Assembly (NCBI GenBank): GCA_027186245.1
Contig: CP114485.1
Location: 12,738,001 to 12,802,000, forward strand
Reading direction: 5' to 3'
DNA length: 64,000 bases
DNA from: Coriaria nepalensis
Lineage: Eukaryota > Streptophyta > Magnoliopsida > Cucurbitales > Coriariaceae
Part shown: piece by piece, positions 49,901-59,358 of the stretch
How the letters are laid out: every line of letters starts with the position of its first letter
How positions within the stretch are numbered: the stretch's first letter is position 1
Position numbers and translations under genes: made by a program
Notes under the pieces: generated by a model
What the model saw: the letters and a program-made list of their open reading frames with translations, nothing else
What the model was told of the DNA's origin: nothing
Databases searched by the model: none

Positions 49901-52223
49901 AATTGATGGGCATTGAAAAACTATAATGACTTTGTAAATTAAAGGAATGGTAAGGAAGTGAAATTTGTTTTCTTCATTATTACAATTCATCAAGTGATCT
50001 ATAGAGGCATGGTTCAAGATATGTACGTAATTAAAATCATAAAATAATATTTGTGAAAGTTAGAAGTTTCAAGATCTATTACTTATTGTTATTAAATTTG
50101 TGAATTTATATTTAACTTAATGAACTTATATGCATACTACAATCACATTTTCGTGATTAAAGCATTCATATCTGATTAGTTATCAAATTTTTCATATTTA
50201 GTTTAATTTTAGTTAATATGTGTTGTATTTTTATAATTTAGCTAATCATTTGTTACATAACTCTATATCTACTTCTCTATCTTATTATTTATGTCAATTA
50301 AAAGGAAATATAAATATTAAAATAATAAAGGGAAAGATATATAGTACTATAATGTATTTAAATACACGTTCCAAATTTAGAATCATATGTTTAAATATTT
50401 TATGTCTAAAACTTATATTTTAAATGATGAAACTTTTAAAATGGAGAAAAATGGAGATAGAGTTAGCTTCCGTTTCCATTAAGTTTTGTGTTCCTTTGTC
50501 ATGATTAATATCAAGTAGGTACAAAAAGGAAGAAAATATAAACAAGTAAGAAGAGGGTCACATGAGCTATAATTATGTAAGAGAGGAATCTATGAACATG
50601 AACATATATATATATATATAGTAGGTAGGTTGGTTGGTTATTCATGCTTAACAACGAAGATGTGTTCATGAAGACAAAAAGATATTGGTTGATCAACTCC
50701 GACAGGTTAAGCTTTTTAAGTCAGCTACGTAATTATTTCGTCGATTAAGTCACTGCCACCGCACAAAGGAGCTACACATGTAATGTATAGTTTCAAAATG
50801 ATTTTGTATCGTATAATATACAATAAGTTCATGTCTATATATATATATACATATATATAGAATAGTAAATTAAGGTTAATCCCCCATAAATTTCTTGCCT
50901 TTTTGTTATAACTGGGATTTGATGAGACAAGTTTATGAAGGGCCACTGCGCAGATGTTTGAATTAAGATTGGATTTCCTCAATCCAGATACGAATATGAA
51001 GACGTAAGTAGGGTGTAATGGAAGACCTGGCCTAAGTGAGACATCTCAATATCGTTCCTTAAAGGTTGAATTGAGGTGTTATGTTAGTAGAAAGATAGTC
51101 CCAGATTGGAGGCATAGGTTGGATAACTCGGGCTCGGGGCTCATGCATGTTACGAGGATCTGAAAGTTTGGTTCATCATAGATTCTGTTCAGTTTTACCC
51201 GACAGAGGCATAGGTTGGATAACTCAGGCTCGGGGTTCATGCATGTTACGAGGATCTAAAAGTCTGGCTCAGCATAGATTCCGTTCAGTTCTACCACGCG
51301 TCTTCACTCACGGATCCAACATAATAGGAGCATGGATTAGGGGCATTATAATGGATGAATGTTACGATACACCCTGTAGACCTCTGACCCGAAAGGAAGT
51401 ATTAATCAATAACATGATCATACAGCATGTAAATATAGTTATCCTAAATTCAAGGCTTATGCTAAGAACATACTCTCACCCTTCACTATAACACCTCTTA
51501 CTAAGGGAGTAATGTAAATTATGGTTCTTTCTTTTAACCTTTATTTTGTCAAATTCTGTCTAGATCACTAAACTCTTATGTAGAGACCTTTCGTTTTGTA
51601 TGTGGGACCAGTCGAGGAGTGAGAACAAAACATACTTGGGGACAAAACCGTCCGTTTCCCCGTTTCATATGTTAAAATTTTTTAATTAAATTTATTGATG
51701 TAACATAAATATACTAAGGGGTCAAAACGTAAAACCTGTATAGTCTTGAGCCTTTTGAGGCGGACCTTAGATTTATTGTAATACATACCTAAATGCAACT
51801 TTTCATGTGTGGATATCGACCATATATGAGTGTATAAGCTTGTGTTTTTTTCGGCAAAAATAACAAAACTAGCATTAAAAACTGGTGGTGAAGTGGTTCG
51901 ATCAACGCCAGCACATACGCACCGATTTCAGAAAAATCCAACGCCAAAGGACAATTTTCAATCATCCCATGCGTGGATTTTCAAGGCAAGCATTATTACT
52001 ACCATACGCCACGGTGCTGCTGTTTGTTTACCGAGAAAAGAAAAAATAGTATGCACCTGATGTGGACCTATTATTGATTACCTCATGACTTCTCATTGGA
52101 TCTAAAAGCCATCTCCTTCTTTATATACTTCTCTTTCTTTGTTTCATTTGAAGCTGTTCAGGTCATAATAATTCAGATCTGATCAACAGAAGCTGCTAGC
52201 AGCTAGCTAGCTTCAAGTCAGCC
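49901..52223. other. Intergenic region upstream of the second HIPP gene
   Basis: No gene is supported. It contains a TA run (about 50602-50620), the 96-base tandem duplication at 51109-51300, and from about 51830 the likely promoter and leader of the gene starting at 52224, including AGCTAGCAGCTAGCTAGC just before the start codon. Confidence 0.55.
51109..51300. repeat. Tandem duplication, period 96 bases
   Basis: Two adjacent copies, 51109-51204 and 51205-51300, both beginning GAGGCATAGGTTGGATAACT and both containing TCATGCATGTTACGAGGATC. They differ by only a few, mostly transition, changes. The surrounding 51.0-51.6 kb is more balanced in composition than its neighbours and may be part of an unrecognised repeat or solo LTR. 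Confidence 0.9.
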
Positions 52224-53489
52224 ATGGCGCCGGAAAAGGTAATGAATAGCCTTTCCTAGTTTTCTTCTTTCCTTCTTTCTGTTTTGAATAGTGGACGTAT
52301 GTATTGTGATTGATCAGATTTCTCATTTAGATCTGGGATTGAGAAAAAATAGAGTTACGTAATTAAACTGAAGTTTAGTGAATGCGACGTGTATGGTTCT
52401 AAACTGGATACTATGTGGCTCATGTTATGATTTTGCACCTAAATTGGAAATGAAGAAATGTTTTTAACCAAACTGCAGTTTCAAGTACTCAATCCCTAAA
52501 TGCAGTTGTTGATTAATGCAGGTGACAATTATGGTCTTAAGAGCTGATCTTGACTGTCCAACCTGCTTTAAGAAGGTCAAAAAAGTACTATGCAGAATAC
52601 CTCGTACGACAGCCCTCTCTCTCTCTCTCTCTCTCTCTGTTTTTCAGTTGTACGTTATTGTAAGAGTATTATAGAATTGGGGAAATCTGGTATAGATTCG
52701 GTGTATTGCTAACCGTTCAATCACAATTATACGCTCAGTCTCACAGATGTCTATTGTAGATTGAGTTTTCTAAAAAAATTTATATAATTTGTCATCGTTT
52801 TGATTGTTGTCTTTGGAACAATAGAAGTTGAAGATCAAGTTTATGATGAAAAGCAGAACACAGTGACAGTCAAAGTGATATGTTGTGACCCGGAAAAGGT
52901 CCGAGACAAAATGTGCTACAAAGGGGGGAGATCCATCAAGAGCATTGAGATCAAAGAACCCGAAAAGAAGAAAGAACCCGAGAAAAAGAAAGAACCGGAG
53001 AAAGCAAAAGAACCGGAGAAAGCAAAAGAACCGGAGAAAGCGAAAGAACCCGAGAAAAAGAAAGAACCGGAGAAAGCGAAAGAAGCCGAAAAGAAGAAGG
53101 AAGCGGAGAAAGATGCCGGAGAGAAGAAGAAATCTGATGACAAACAAGCAGGGTCCAAGAAAGAGGACCCGAAGCCTAAAGATCAAAAACCCGACCCAGA
53201 AAAAGCAGGTGGCACTGCTGCAAAAGCATTGGAATATGAGCCAGTTAGGTTGACTCCCATTTCTGTAACAGGGTACCCGCCCGGTTATCCGGTACGGGTG
53301 TGTTCATGTGGGCCATTTTATCAGGATTATGGGCCTCAAGGGTATGGTATGCCATGTCCATGTTCAGGTGGTTATGTTGGGAAGCCCATATTTGATAGTT
53401 ATGGTGGGGGAAGGGATTATTACAATAACTCTTACGTGGGCCATGGTGATTTTATGAGTGAAGAGAATCCGGGATGCATTGTCATGTGA
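52224..53489 (+). CDS. HMA-domain isoprenylated protein with Lys/Glu/Pro repeats
   Basis: This is a metal-binding HIPP-like protein with one HMA fold, similar to those called PYRICULARIA ORYZAE RESISTANCE 21-like. Three exons, 52224-52238 (MAPEK), 52522-52603 and 52825-53489, join in phase to 253 residues. The HMA domain (VTIMVLRADLDCPTCFKKVK, then NTVTVKVICCDPEKVRDKMC) keeps a CxxC (DCPTC), although the usual M-x-C is replaced by L-D-C. Residues about 85-140 are a near-perfect pentad-type repeat of KEPEK/KEPEKA units. The tail is rich in Gly, Tyr and Pro and ends in CIVM, a CaaX prenylation box. The short leader exon is phase-compatible and starts at the first ATG after a leader-like region. 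Plasma-membrane or nuclear tethering by prenylation is inferred from the motif. Confidence 0.88.
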
Positions 53490-54652
53490 GCTTATATCAC
53501 CATACACATATACATATACATATATACTACCATTACCATACATGCATGTATGGTTGGTGATGGTCAACATGGTCTACTTCCAAGCATCCATCATGAATTA
53601 ATAAAATATGTAACCTAAAGAAATTTTATTGAAGCTTTTTTAAATATTTTTTGCCAAGTTTTTTGTCTTTGATAATATTATGACCATTCAGTTTCTTCTA
53701 CTTCCCTCAGGCCTCATCCATCCTTCCAAGACTTATTAGTTTTAAAAGCTAACCTCAATTTTTATTGGCGATTTGAATTTTTTTAATATTTAAATATTAT
53801 AATAATTTGTTCCGAAATATTATAAAGAAAATGAAAAATTAAATATTTATTATATTTCGAATGATAAGCCAATAAAAAAGTAGCACTTACTTATCCACCT
53901 AGCTGAGGAAGGATTACGAAATGGGCCTAGAGAAAAAGGGGATAAAAAGCCCAATTAACAGTTCGTATAATATGTTAGTAGTTATGTATAATTTAATAGG
54001 CTAATTTATTATTATTTCATATTAATTATTATTTTTTTTCTATTTTTTTATATTAATATTTTCTTTTTTATTTTATAATAATAAATAATTTTAAAATAAT
54101 ATTTAATTTATATGTAAAAAAAATAGAATAAAGAATTAGATATAAAGTTTAATTTAATTTAATTAATTAAAAAATATATAAAATATCATTTAAAATTAAA
54201 TCCATTTTTAAAAAATCATTTAACTCGATTAAATATATAATTGCTAAATTAGATAATATTTTTAAAGATTTATTCTAAATTTAAAACACTTTATATTAAT
54301 TTTTTGAGGAAATATCAATATATAAAAAAAATATAGTCTCGACCGATTTCTTTCATTTTTTTTTTTAATTTATTTTTAAAATATCGATTTATAATTATTC
54401 ATCTAATTATGAAATGAAATGAAATTTCTCTTTTTGCCCAAAAATAAATAAAAATATATTAAGATGTAAGGAAACGACCTGTCGTATGAAAAAGCGAATA
54501 GCTTTGACAGCTGAACGACTTGTCATCCGCAAAGAGGACAAGGCAAGTATAGTAATTTCAGCATCCATTTCATTTCAATATCCCTCCTGATAAGGCGTCT
54601 CTACTCCCATAGAGCGCGCCTGAGAGAGAGAGAGCAGAAGGGAAAAAAAAAA
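53490..54652. other. AT-rich intergenic region
   Basis: 3' UTR of the HMA gene, then extremely AT-rich DNA (53750-54440), then the promoter and leader of the PPR gene. The leader ends in a GA-rich stretch and an A run directly before the ATG at 54653. Confidence 0.6.
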
Positions 54653-56803
54653 ATGGCGTACAACCTCTGTTCTTCACCCTCCTCTGTTTTCCGTGACTAC
54701 CCACCACTCTCTAACTCCACCACCTTCCAATCCAAGCTCAAACCTGTAACGTTTCCTGTGAAGCTCAATAATCCTCAATCTCTTCAATCAAAACCGTCTC
54801 TACAAATCACCCACATTTCACTACAAGACCCGATTCCGCAACAAACCCAGATCCCATATCGCGAAGATGAAAATTCGAAACACCCAGATGGAAAATCCAG
54901 CTCCTCGTCCAAAAAATCTGTCTGGGTCAATCCCAACAGCCCAAGAATTTCAAAGCTGCGGCAGCAGTCTTACGAGGCAAGGTACGAATCTCTTATTCAA
55001 GTCGCTGAGTCTTTGAATTCATGTAATTCAAAGGAAGAAGGAGAAGAAATAGTAGAAGAACATGTCTTTGTCGATATATTGAAGAGATTAGGTGATAAGG
55101 TTTCAGAACAAGATGCTGTGGTTGTGCTGAATAATTTATCGAGTCCAAACGCTGCGTTGATTGCTTTGAGTTACTTTCAGCAGAGACTGAAATCAAATGA
55201 GCAGAAAATTCTTTACAACGTAACACTCAAATCCTTTCGAAAAGCTAAGGATATTGAAGGTGCAGAGAAGCTGTTCGATGAAATGACTAAGAGGGGTGTT
55301 AAACCCGATAACATTACATTTTCGACCATAATCAGCTGTGCTAGGTTATGTTCTTTGCCTAATAAGGCAGTGGAGTGGTTTGAGAAGATGCCTAGTTTCA
55401 ACTGTGATCCTGATGACGTCACTTACTCTGCCATGATAGATGCTTATGGACGTGCAGGTAATATAGATATGGCCTTTAGCTTATATGATCGTGCTAGGAC
55501 CCAAAAATGGAGGATTGATCCTGTAACGTTCTCTACATTGATTAAAATCCATGGAGTTTCGGGAAATTTCGATGGGTGCTTGAATGTTTATGAAGAAATG
55601 AAAGCTATAGGTGTTAAGCCCAACCTTGTTATATACAATAGCTTGTTAGATGCAATGGGACGAGCTAAAAGACCTTGGCAAGTCAAAACTATTTATAATG
55701 AGATGATCAAAAACGGATTTACTCCAGGCTGGGCGACTTATGCTGCTATGGTACGAGCCTATGGCCGGTCTAGGTATGGTGAAGATGCTCTTAGGGTCTA
55801 TGGAGAAATGAAGGAAAAGGGTTTGGAGTTGAATGTAATTCTCTATAATACCCTTTTGGCTATGTGTGCTGACCTAGGTTACACTGAAGAAGCCATTGAG
55901 ATTTTTCGAGACATGAAAAGTTCTGGAACTTCTAGTCCGGATAGTTGGACTTATTCTTCAATGATTACTACATATTCTTGTAGTGGTAATGTTTCAGAAG
56001 CTGAGGCAATGTTGAATGAGATGGTGGAAATGGGCTTTGAGCCAAACATTTTTGTTTTGACATCCTTGATCCAATGTTATGGGAAGGCTAAGCGAATTGA
56101 TGATGTCACCAAGACATTTGATCGATTAATGGAGTTGGGGATAACTCCAGACGATCGGTTTTGCGGTTGTCTTCTAAATGTCATGACCCAGACGCCCAAA
56201 GAAGAGCTTAGTAAGTTGATTGATTGCATTGCAAGGGCTAATAAAGGGCTTGGTTTTGTAGTGAAGCTTTTGGTAGATGGGGAAGAGGATCATGGTAAAG
56301 GGATTTTCAAAACAGAAGCTTTGAATCTATTTAATTTAGCAGGTGGTGATGTGAAGAAGGCATTTTGTAATTGCTTGATCGATCTTTGTCTAAACCTGGA
56401 TCTTTTGGAGAGAGCTTGTGAGCTTCTTGATTTAGGGCTTACGCTCGGGATTTATACAGATTTACAAACCCGGTCTTCGACTCAATGGTCGCTTTATTTG
56501 AAGGGTCTTTCTCTTGGTGCAGCCTTAACAGCGTTACATGTTTGGATAAATGATTTGTCTAGGGTTTTGGAATTGGGTGAGGAAGAGCTTCCGCCTTTGC
56601 TTGGGATCAATACGGGTCATGGAAAGCATAAGTATTCAGATAAGGGTTTGGCAGTTGTTTTTGAGTCGCATTTGAAGGAACTCAATGCTCCTTTCCATGA
56701 AGCTCCGGATAAAGTCGGGTGGTTCTTGACCACGAAAGCTGCAGCTCAGTCTTGGTTGGAGTCTAGAAGTTCTTCTTCCGGTGAAGTGGTGGTTGTTGCT
56801 TAG
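54653..56803 (+). CDS. SVR7: Chloroplast PPR-SMR protein resembling SVR7
   Basis: An intronless 716-residue protein. PPR-SMR proteins bind organelle RNA; Arabidopsis SVR7 acts in chloroplast rRNA processing and ATP synthase mRNA translation. The N terminus (MAYNLCSSPSSVFRDY..., Ser/Pro/Lys-rich, few acidic residues) looks like a plastid transit peptide. WVNPNSPRISKLRQQSYEAR precedes about eight to ten tandem PPR motifs (for example LFDEMTKRGVKPDNITFSTI, then YDRARTQKWRIDPVTFSTLI, then YEEMKAIGVKPNLVIYNSLL) spanning about residues 180-510. The C-terminal SMR domain (about 610-705) contains LGAALTALHVWINDLS and LGINTGHGKHKYSDKGLA. Closely matching blocks with SVR7 as I recall it, such as DDRFCGCLLNVMTQTP, favour it over the paralogue SOT1 (At5g46580). 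The frame is intact and the start is the first ATG. Confidence 0.93.
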   Translation: MAYNLCSSPSSVFRDYPPLSNSTTFQSKLKPVTFPVKLNNPQSLQSKPSLQITHISLQDPIPQQTQIPYREDENSKHPDGKSSSSSKKSVWVNPNSPRISKLRQQSYEARYESLIQVAESLNSCNSKEEGEEIVEEHVFVDILKRLGDKVSEQDAVVVLNNLSSPNAALIALSYFQQRLKSNEQKILYNVTLKSFRKAKDIEGAEKLFDEMTKRGVKPDNITFSTIISCARLCSLPNKAVEWFEKMPSFNCDPDDVTYSAMIDAYGRAGNIDMAFSLYDRARTQKWRIDPVTFSTLIKIHGVSGNFDGCLNVYEEMKAIGVKPNLVIYNSLLDAMGRAKRPWQVKTIYNEMIKNGFTPGWATYAAMVRAYGRSRYGEDALRVYGEMKEKGLELNVILYNTLLAMCADLGYTEEAIEIFRDMKSSGTSSPDSWTYSSMITTYSCSGNVSEAEAMLNEMVEMGFEPNIFVLTSLIQCYGKAKRIDDVTKTFDRLMELGITPDDRFCGCLLNVMTQTPKEELSKLIDCIARANKGLGFVVKLLVDGEEDHGKGIFKTEALNLFNLAGGDVKKAFCNCLIDLCLNLDLLERACELLDLGLTLGIYTDLQTRSSTQWSLYLKGLSLGAALTALHVWINDLSRVLELGEEELPPLLGINTGHGKHKYSDKGLAVVFESHLKELNAPFHEAPDKVGWFLTTKAAAQSWLESRSSSSGEVVVVA

Positions 56804-57331
56804 TGTTATATGCTGCTTAAGTAAACATTTTTGTATTAATTAGTATCAAATTGTGAGGTGTTCAAGACATTTATGCCATTTTAGACTTGATGAAGTTCCT
56901 GTGGAATTTTCTCAATATACTAAAATTTGTATCGCCTACAGAATCAGATTTTGGGATTCAAAATCTTTAAGGTAAAATGAACAGTATTCTTCTGCTTGGT
57001 TTGATCCTATTAAAATTGTAAAGTTATTTTCATTCCTTAAGAATTCAAAATGGAGAATGAAGTCATTTTTATCCAAATACATGATTTTCGAGTCTTCACT
57101 TTTCTACATTAGATATTTAATATAATATTAAAATTTTATTAAGTTCAATAACTAATTTATCAAATTTTTTATTTAAAATTTATTTTTTATAAATTAAAAT
57201 TTTCATTATTATTCATCTCTTGTGCAATTAAAAGATTAATAATTTTATTTCCTTTATTTTTATTATTTTTTTACATTCTCATTTTTATTCTGAAAATCTT
57301 GAAAAAGTGTCCTTATTTTGCAGGATGCTCC
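56804..57331. other. 3' flank of the PPR gene
   Basis: AT-rich 3' UTR and spacer up to the MITE target site. No other feature was seen. Confidence 0.55.
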
Positions 57332-58122
57332 TAGAGGTGTCAAAACGGACGACCCAGCCCGACCCAGCCCATTCAGAACTTTTCACTATTCAAGACTAGG
57401 TCGGGCTAAACTCAGGAAAAAAAAAAGGGTCGGGCCAGGCTATACCCGTTTTCAAAAAATATATATGAGCTCAGCCTGGAAAGCTTTTTGGGTTTATTCC
57501 GAGCCCATCCATGCTTAAAATCGGTCATGTTCTACCAGGCCTTACTAGGCGTAAAATGGGCTGATCTTTTTTAAATAAAATATTTATAATAAATTATTAT
57601 TAAAATAAAAGAGATTCTGAGTCTTGAGAACAATTCAATTAACAAGAGGTCCAAAAAATAATCCAAATAAAATTATCAAATTGTGTCATCAAAGTTTACA
57701 ACCAAATACTAATAGCATCTCAAATTATCAGATTGTTTAATTATCAAATAACTAAGAGTTTAAGAGCATCTCAAATAAAAAATAAATTGTTTGCCAAATA
57801 AAGACTTCATTGCATATTATTAAATAATGAATCCGTCGAAAAAATCTATTGGCCTTAAAGAGAAAAAAAAAATGGACTTTATAATGAAGCCATAAACAAA
57901 TAAAAGTTTGTCGGGTCAGGCCTAACTGAGCTCATCTGGGCTTATACATTGGGCCGGGTTGGACCAATCCGGTAGGCTTGGAAATTTGTCCAAGCTCCAA
58001 TCCATATCTGGGTCTAGCTGGCCCTGTCCAGATTAAAAATGGGCCGAGCCAAGTTCAGGGCCGGGTTTTTTTTCCTGAGCTATGAGGAGGACCGAAAAAT
58101 CCAACCCATTTTGATACCTCTA
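57332..58122. mobile_element. hAT-like non-autonomous DNA transposon (MITE)
   Basis: The ends are inverted: TAGAGGTGTCAAAACGG at 57332 and the complement (CCCATTTTGATACCTCTA) ending at 58122. The flanks are 8-base near-duplicates, GATGCTCC (57324-57331) and GATGCTAC (58123-58130), as expected for hAT insertion. Both ends hold subterminal GGGCCGGGC/GGTCGGGCC-type motifs, a feature of plant hAT MITEs. The middle is AT-rich and codes for no transposase. Confidence 0.88.
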
Positions 58123-58625
58123 GATGCTACATTGATTAACTCAGCTTTTAGCATATAATAAAATAAAGAAAAATAACTAATTAAACGTAATTCATATTCT
58201 GTAAGCTTGGGTTGACCTGACTCTGAGAATGTGAAAGTAAGCCTTAACATATTTATTAAAAAAAAGGTTATCCTCGTGCAGGAATCCCACACCGCAAAGT
58301 GTTGGTCTGGTTTGAGAAGAAGCTTAAATATCTGAACTAAACCAGTCAACGGCTTACTGTATTGTTTATGTTTTCACAAATTGAACCCAGAGGGGTTAAG
58401 ACTTTGACTAACCCAAATACCCAATAAACAAATTGAAAGCCTTTGACATTACAATCTATCCTTCCAAAAAATAAAATATATATAAATAAAATTAAAAATT
58501 CTAGTAATGAAAACTACTTGTAATGGATGGCACGTTCAGTTTGAAACAAATTTAGATCAAAGTTCACTTGAATACATATATAGTGATAAAGATCTTCATT
58601 CATTCACTCGTTCATTCGTTCACAA

Positions 58626-58973
58626 ATGGGGAACTGCATCAATCTACTGTCCAATCCATATCAGGAGAAGCTCAAGGTTTTCGCCAGCAACGGAAAACAA
58701 GAAAGCATCCAAGTCACAGAAGAAATCCGGGTCCAAAAGTTCACTGCTGATCAAACTCCCCAAGAGATCATAAACGATGTCAAAAAATGCAATGTGAGGA
58801 AGGTGAAGATTGTGGTGAGTAGGAAACAACTTGAGTTTCTCTTGTCAAATTCAAAGAAGTTTCATTCTGCCGGAATCTCTGTTCGGTTCTCGGAAAGTAT
58901 CTTATTGGGTGGCCGACTTTATCCGAAATGGCGGCCAAATTTAGCTACCGTTCCAGAAGTCCAAAACTTCTAA
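58626..58973 (+). CDS. Small PADRE (DUF4228) domain protein
   Basis: 115 residues in one uninterrupted frame. PADRE proteins are plant-specific, often stress- or pathogen-induced, and of unknown biochemical role. The N terminus MGNCINLL has the Gly-2 for myristoylation with an adjacent Cys for possible palmitoylation, as usual in the family. The core (KLKVFASNGKQESIQVTEEI, then VSRKQLEFLLSNSK) matches the family pattern of a small beta-rich module followed by an L-x-x-L-L helix. The C terminus GGRLYPKWRPNLATVPEV replaces the usual W-x-P-x-L-x-x-I-x-E ending well. It is shorter than most members (often 150-200), mainly because the variable linkers are short. An 8-13-base-spaced CATTCATTCACTCGTTCATTCG run lies just before the start. 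Confidence 0.85.
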   Translation: MGNCINLLSNPYQEKLKVFASNGKQESIQVTEEIRVQKFTADQTPQEIINDVKKCNVRKVKIVVSRKQLEFLLSNSKKFHSAGISVRFSESILLGGRLYPKWRPNLATVPEVQNF

Positions 58974-59358
58974 TTTTTCTTTTCCCGAATTTTTCTCCTC
59001 TCCCTTTTTCCGTTAGGAGGAATATGTACAGTTTACGAGCAATATTCAAGAGACTGAATTCCCTAAAGCATTACTGAACTATGATCGGTTCCAGAAGTCC
59101 AAAACTTATAATTTTGACTCGATTTCCAACCCTATATGCATTGTGTATCTCTTTGTCTTAGTGTTCATGTTGAACAATTTCAATATCATTTAAGAAAAAC
59201 TCGAGCCAATGAAAATACATTAAAAAAATAAAGTGTATGTACAACGAAACCAGAAAACTCCCCTTTCTGTTCCCTATAAAAGAAGTCCTTATTAAAACCA
59301 GCTCATGAGCAGTAAATTACATTCTTGTTATTTACATCAACAACATCAAATACAAAGA

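Noticed and set aside
52770..53186. Phe/Leu-rich and Ser-rich minus-strand open frames
   Set aside because: Complements of the KEPEK repeat; apparent transmembrane character is an artefact of repeat composition.
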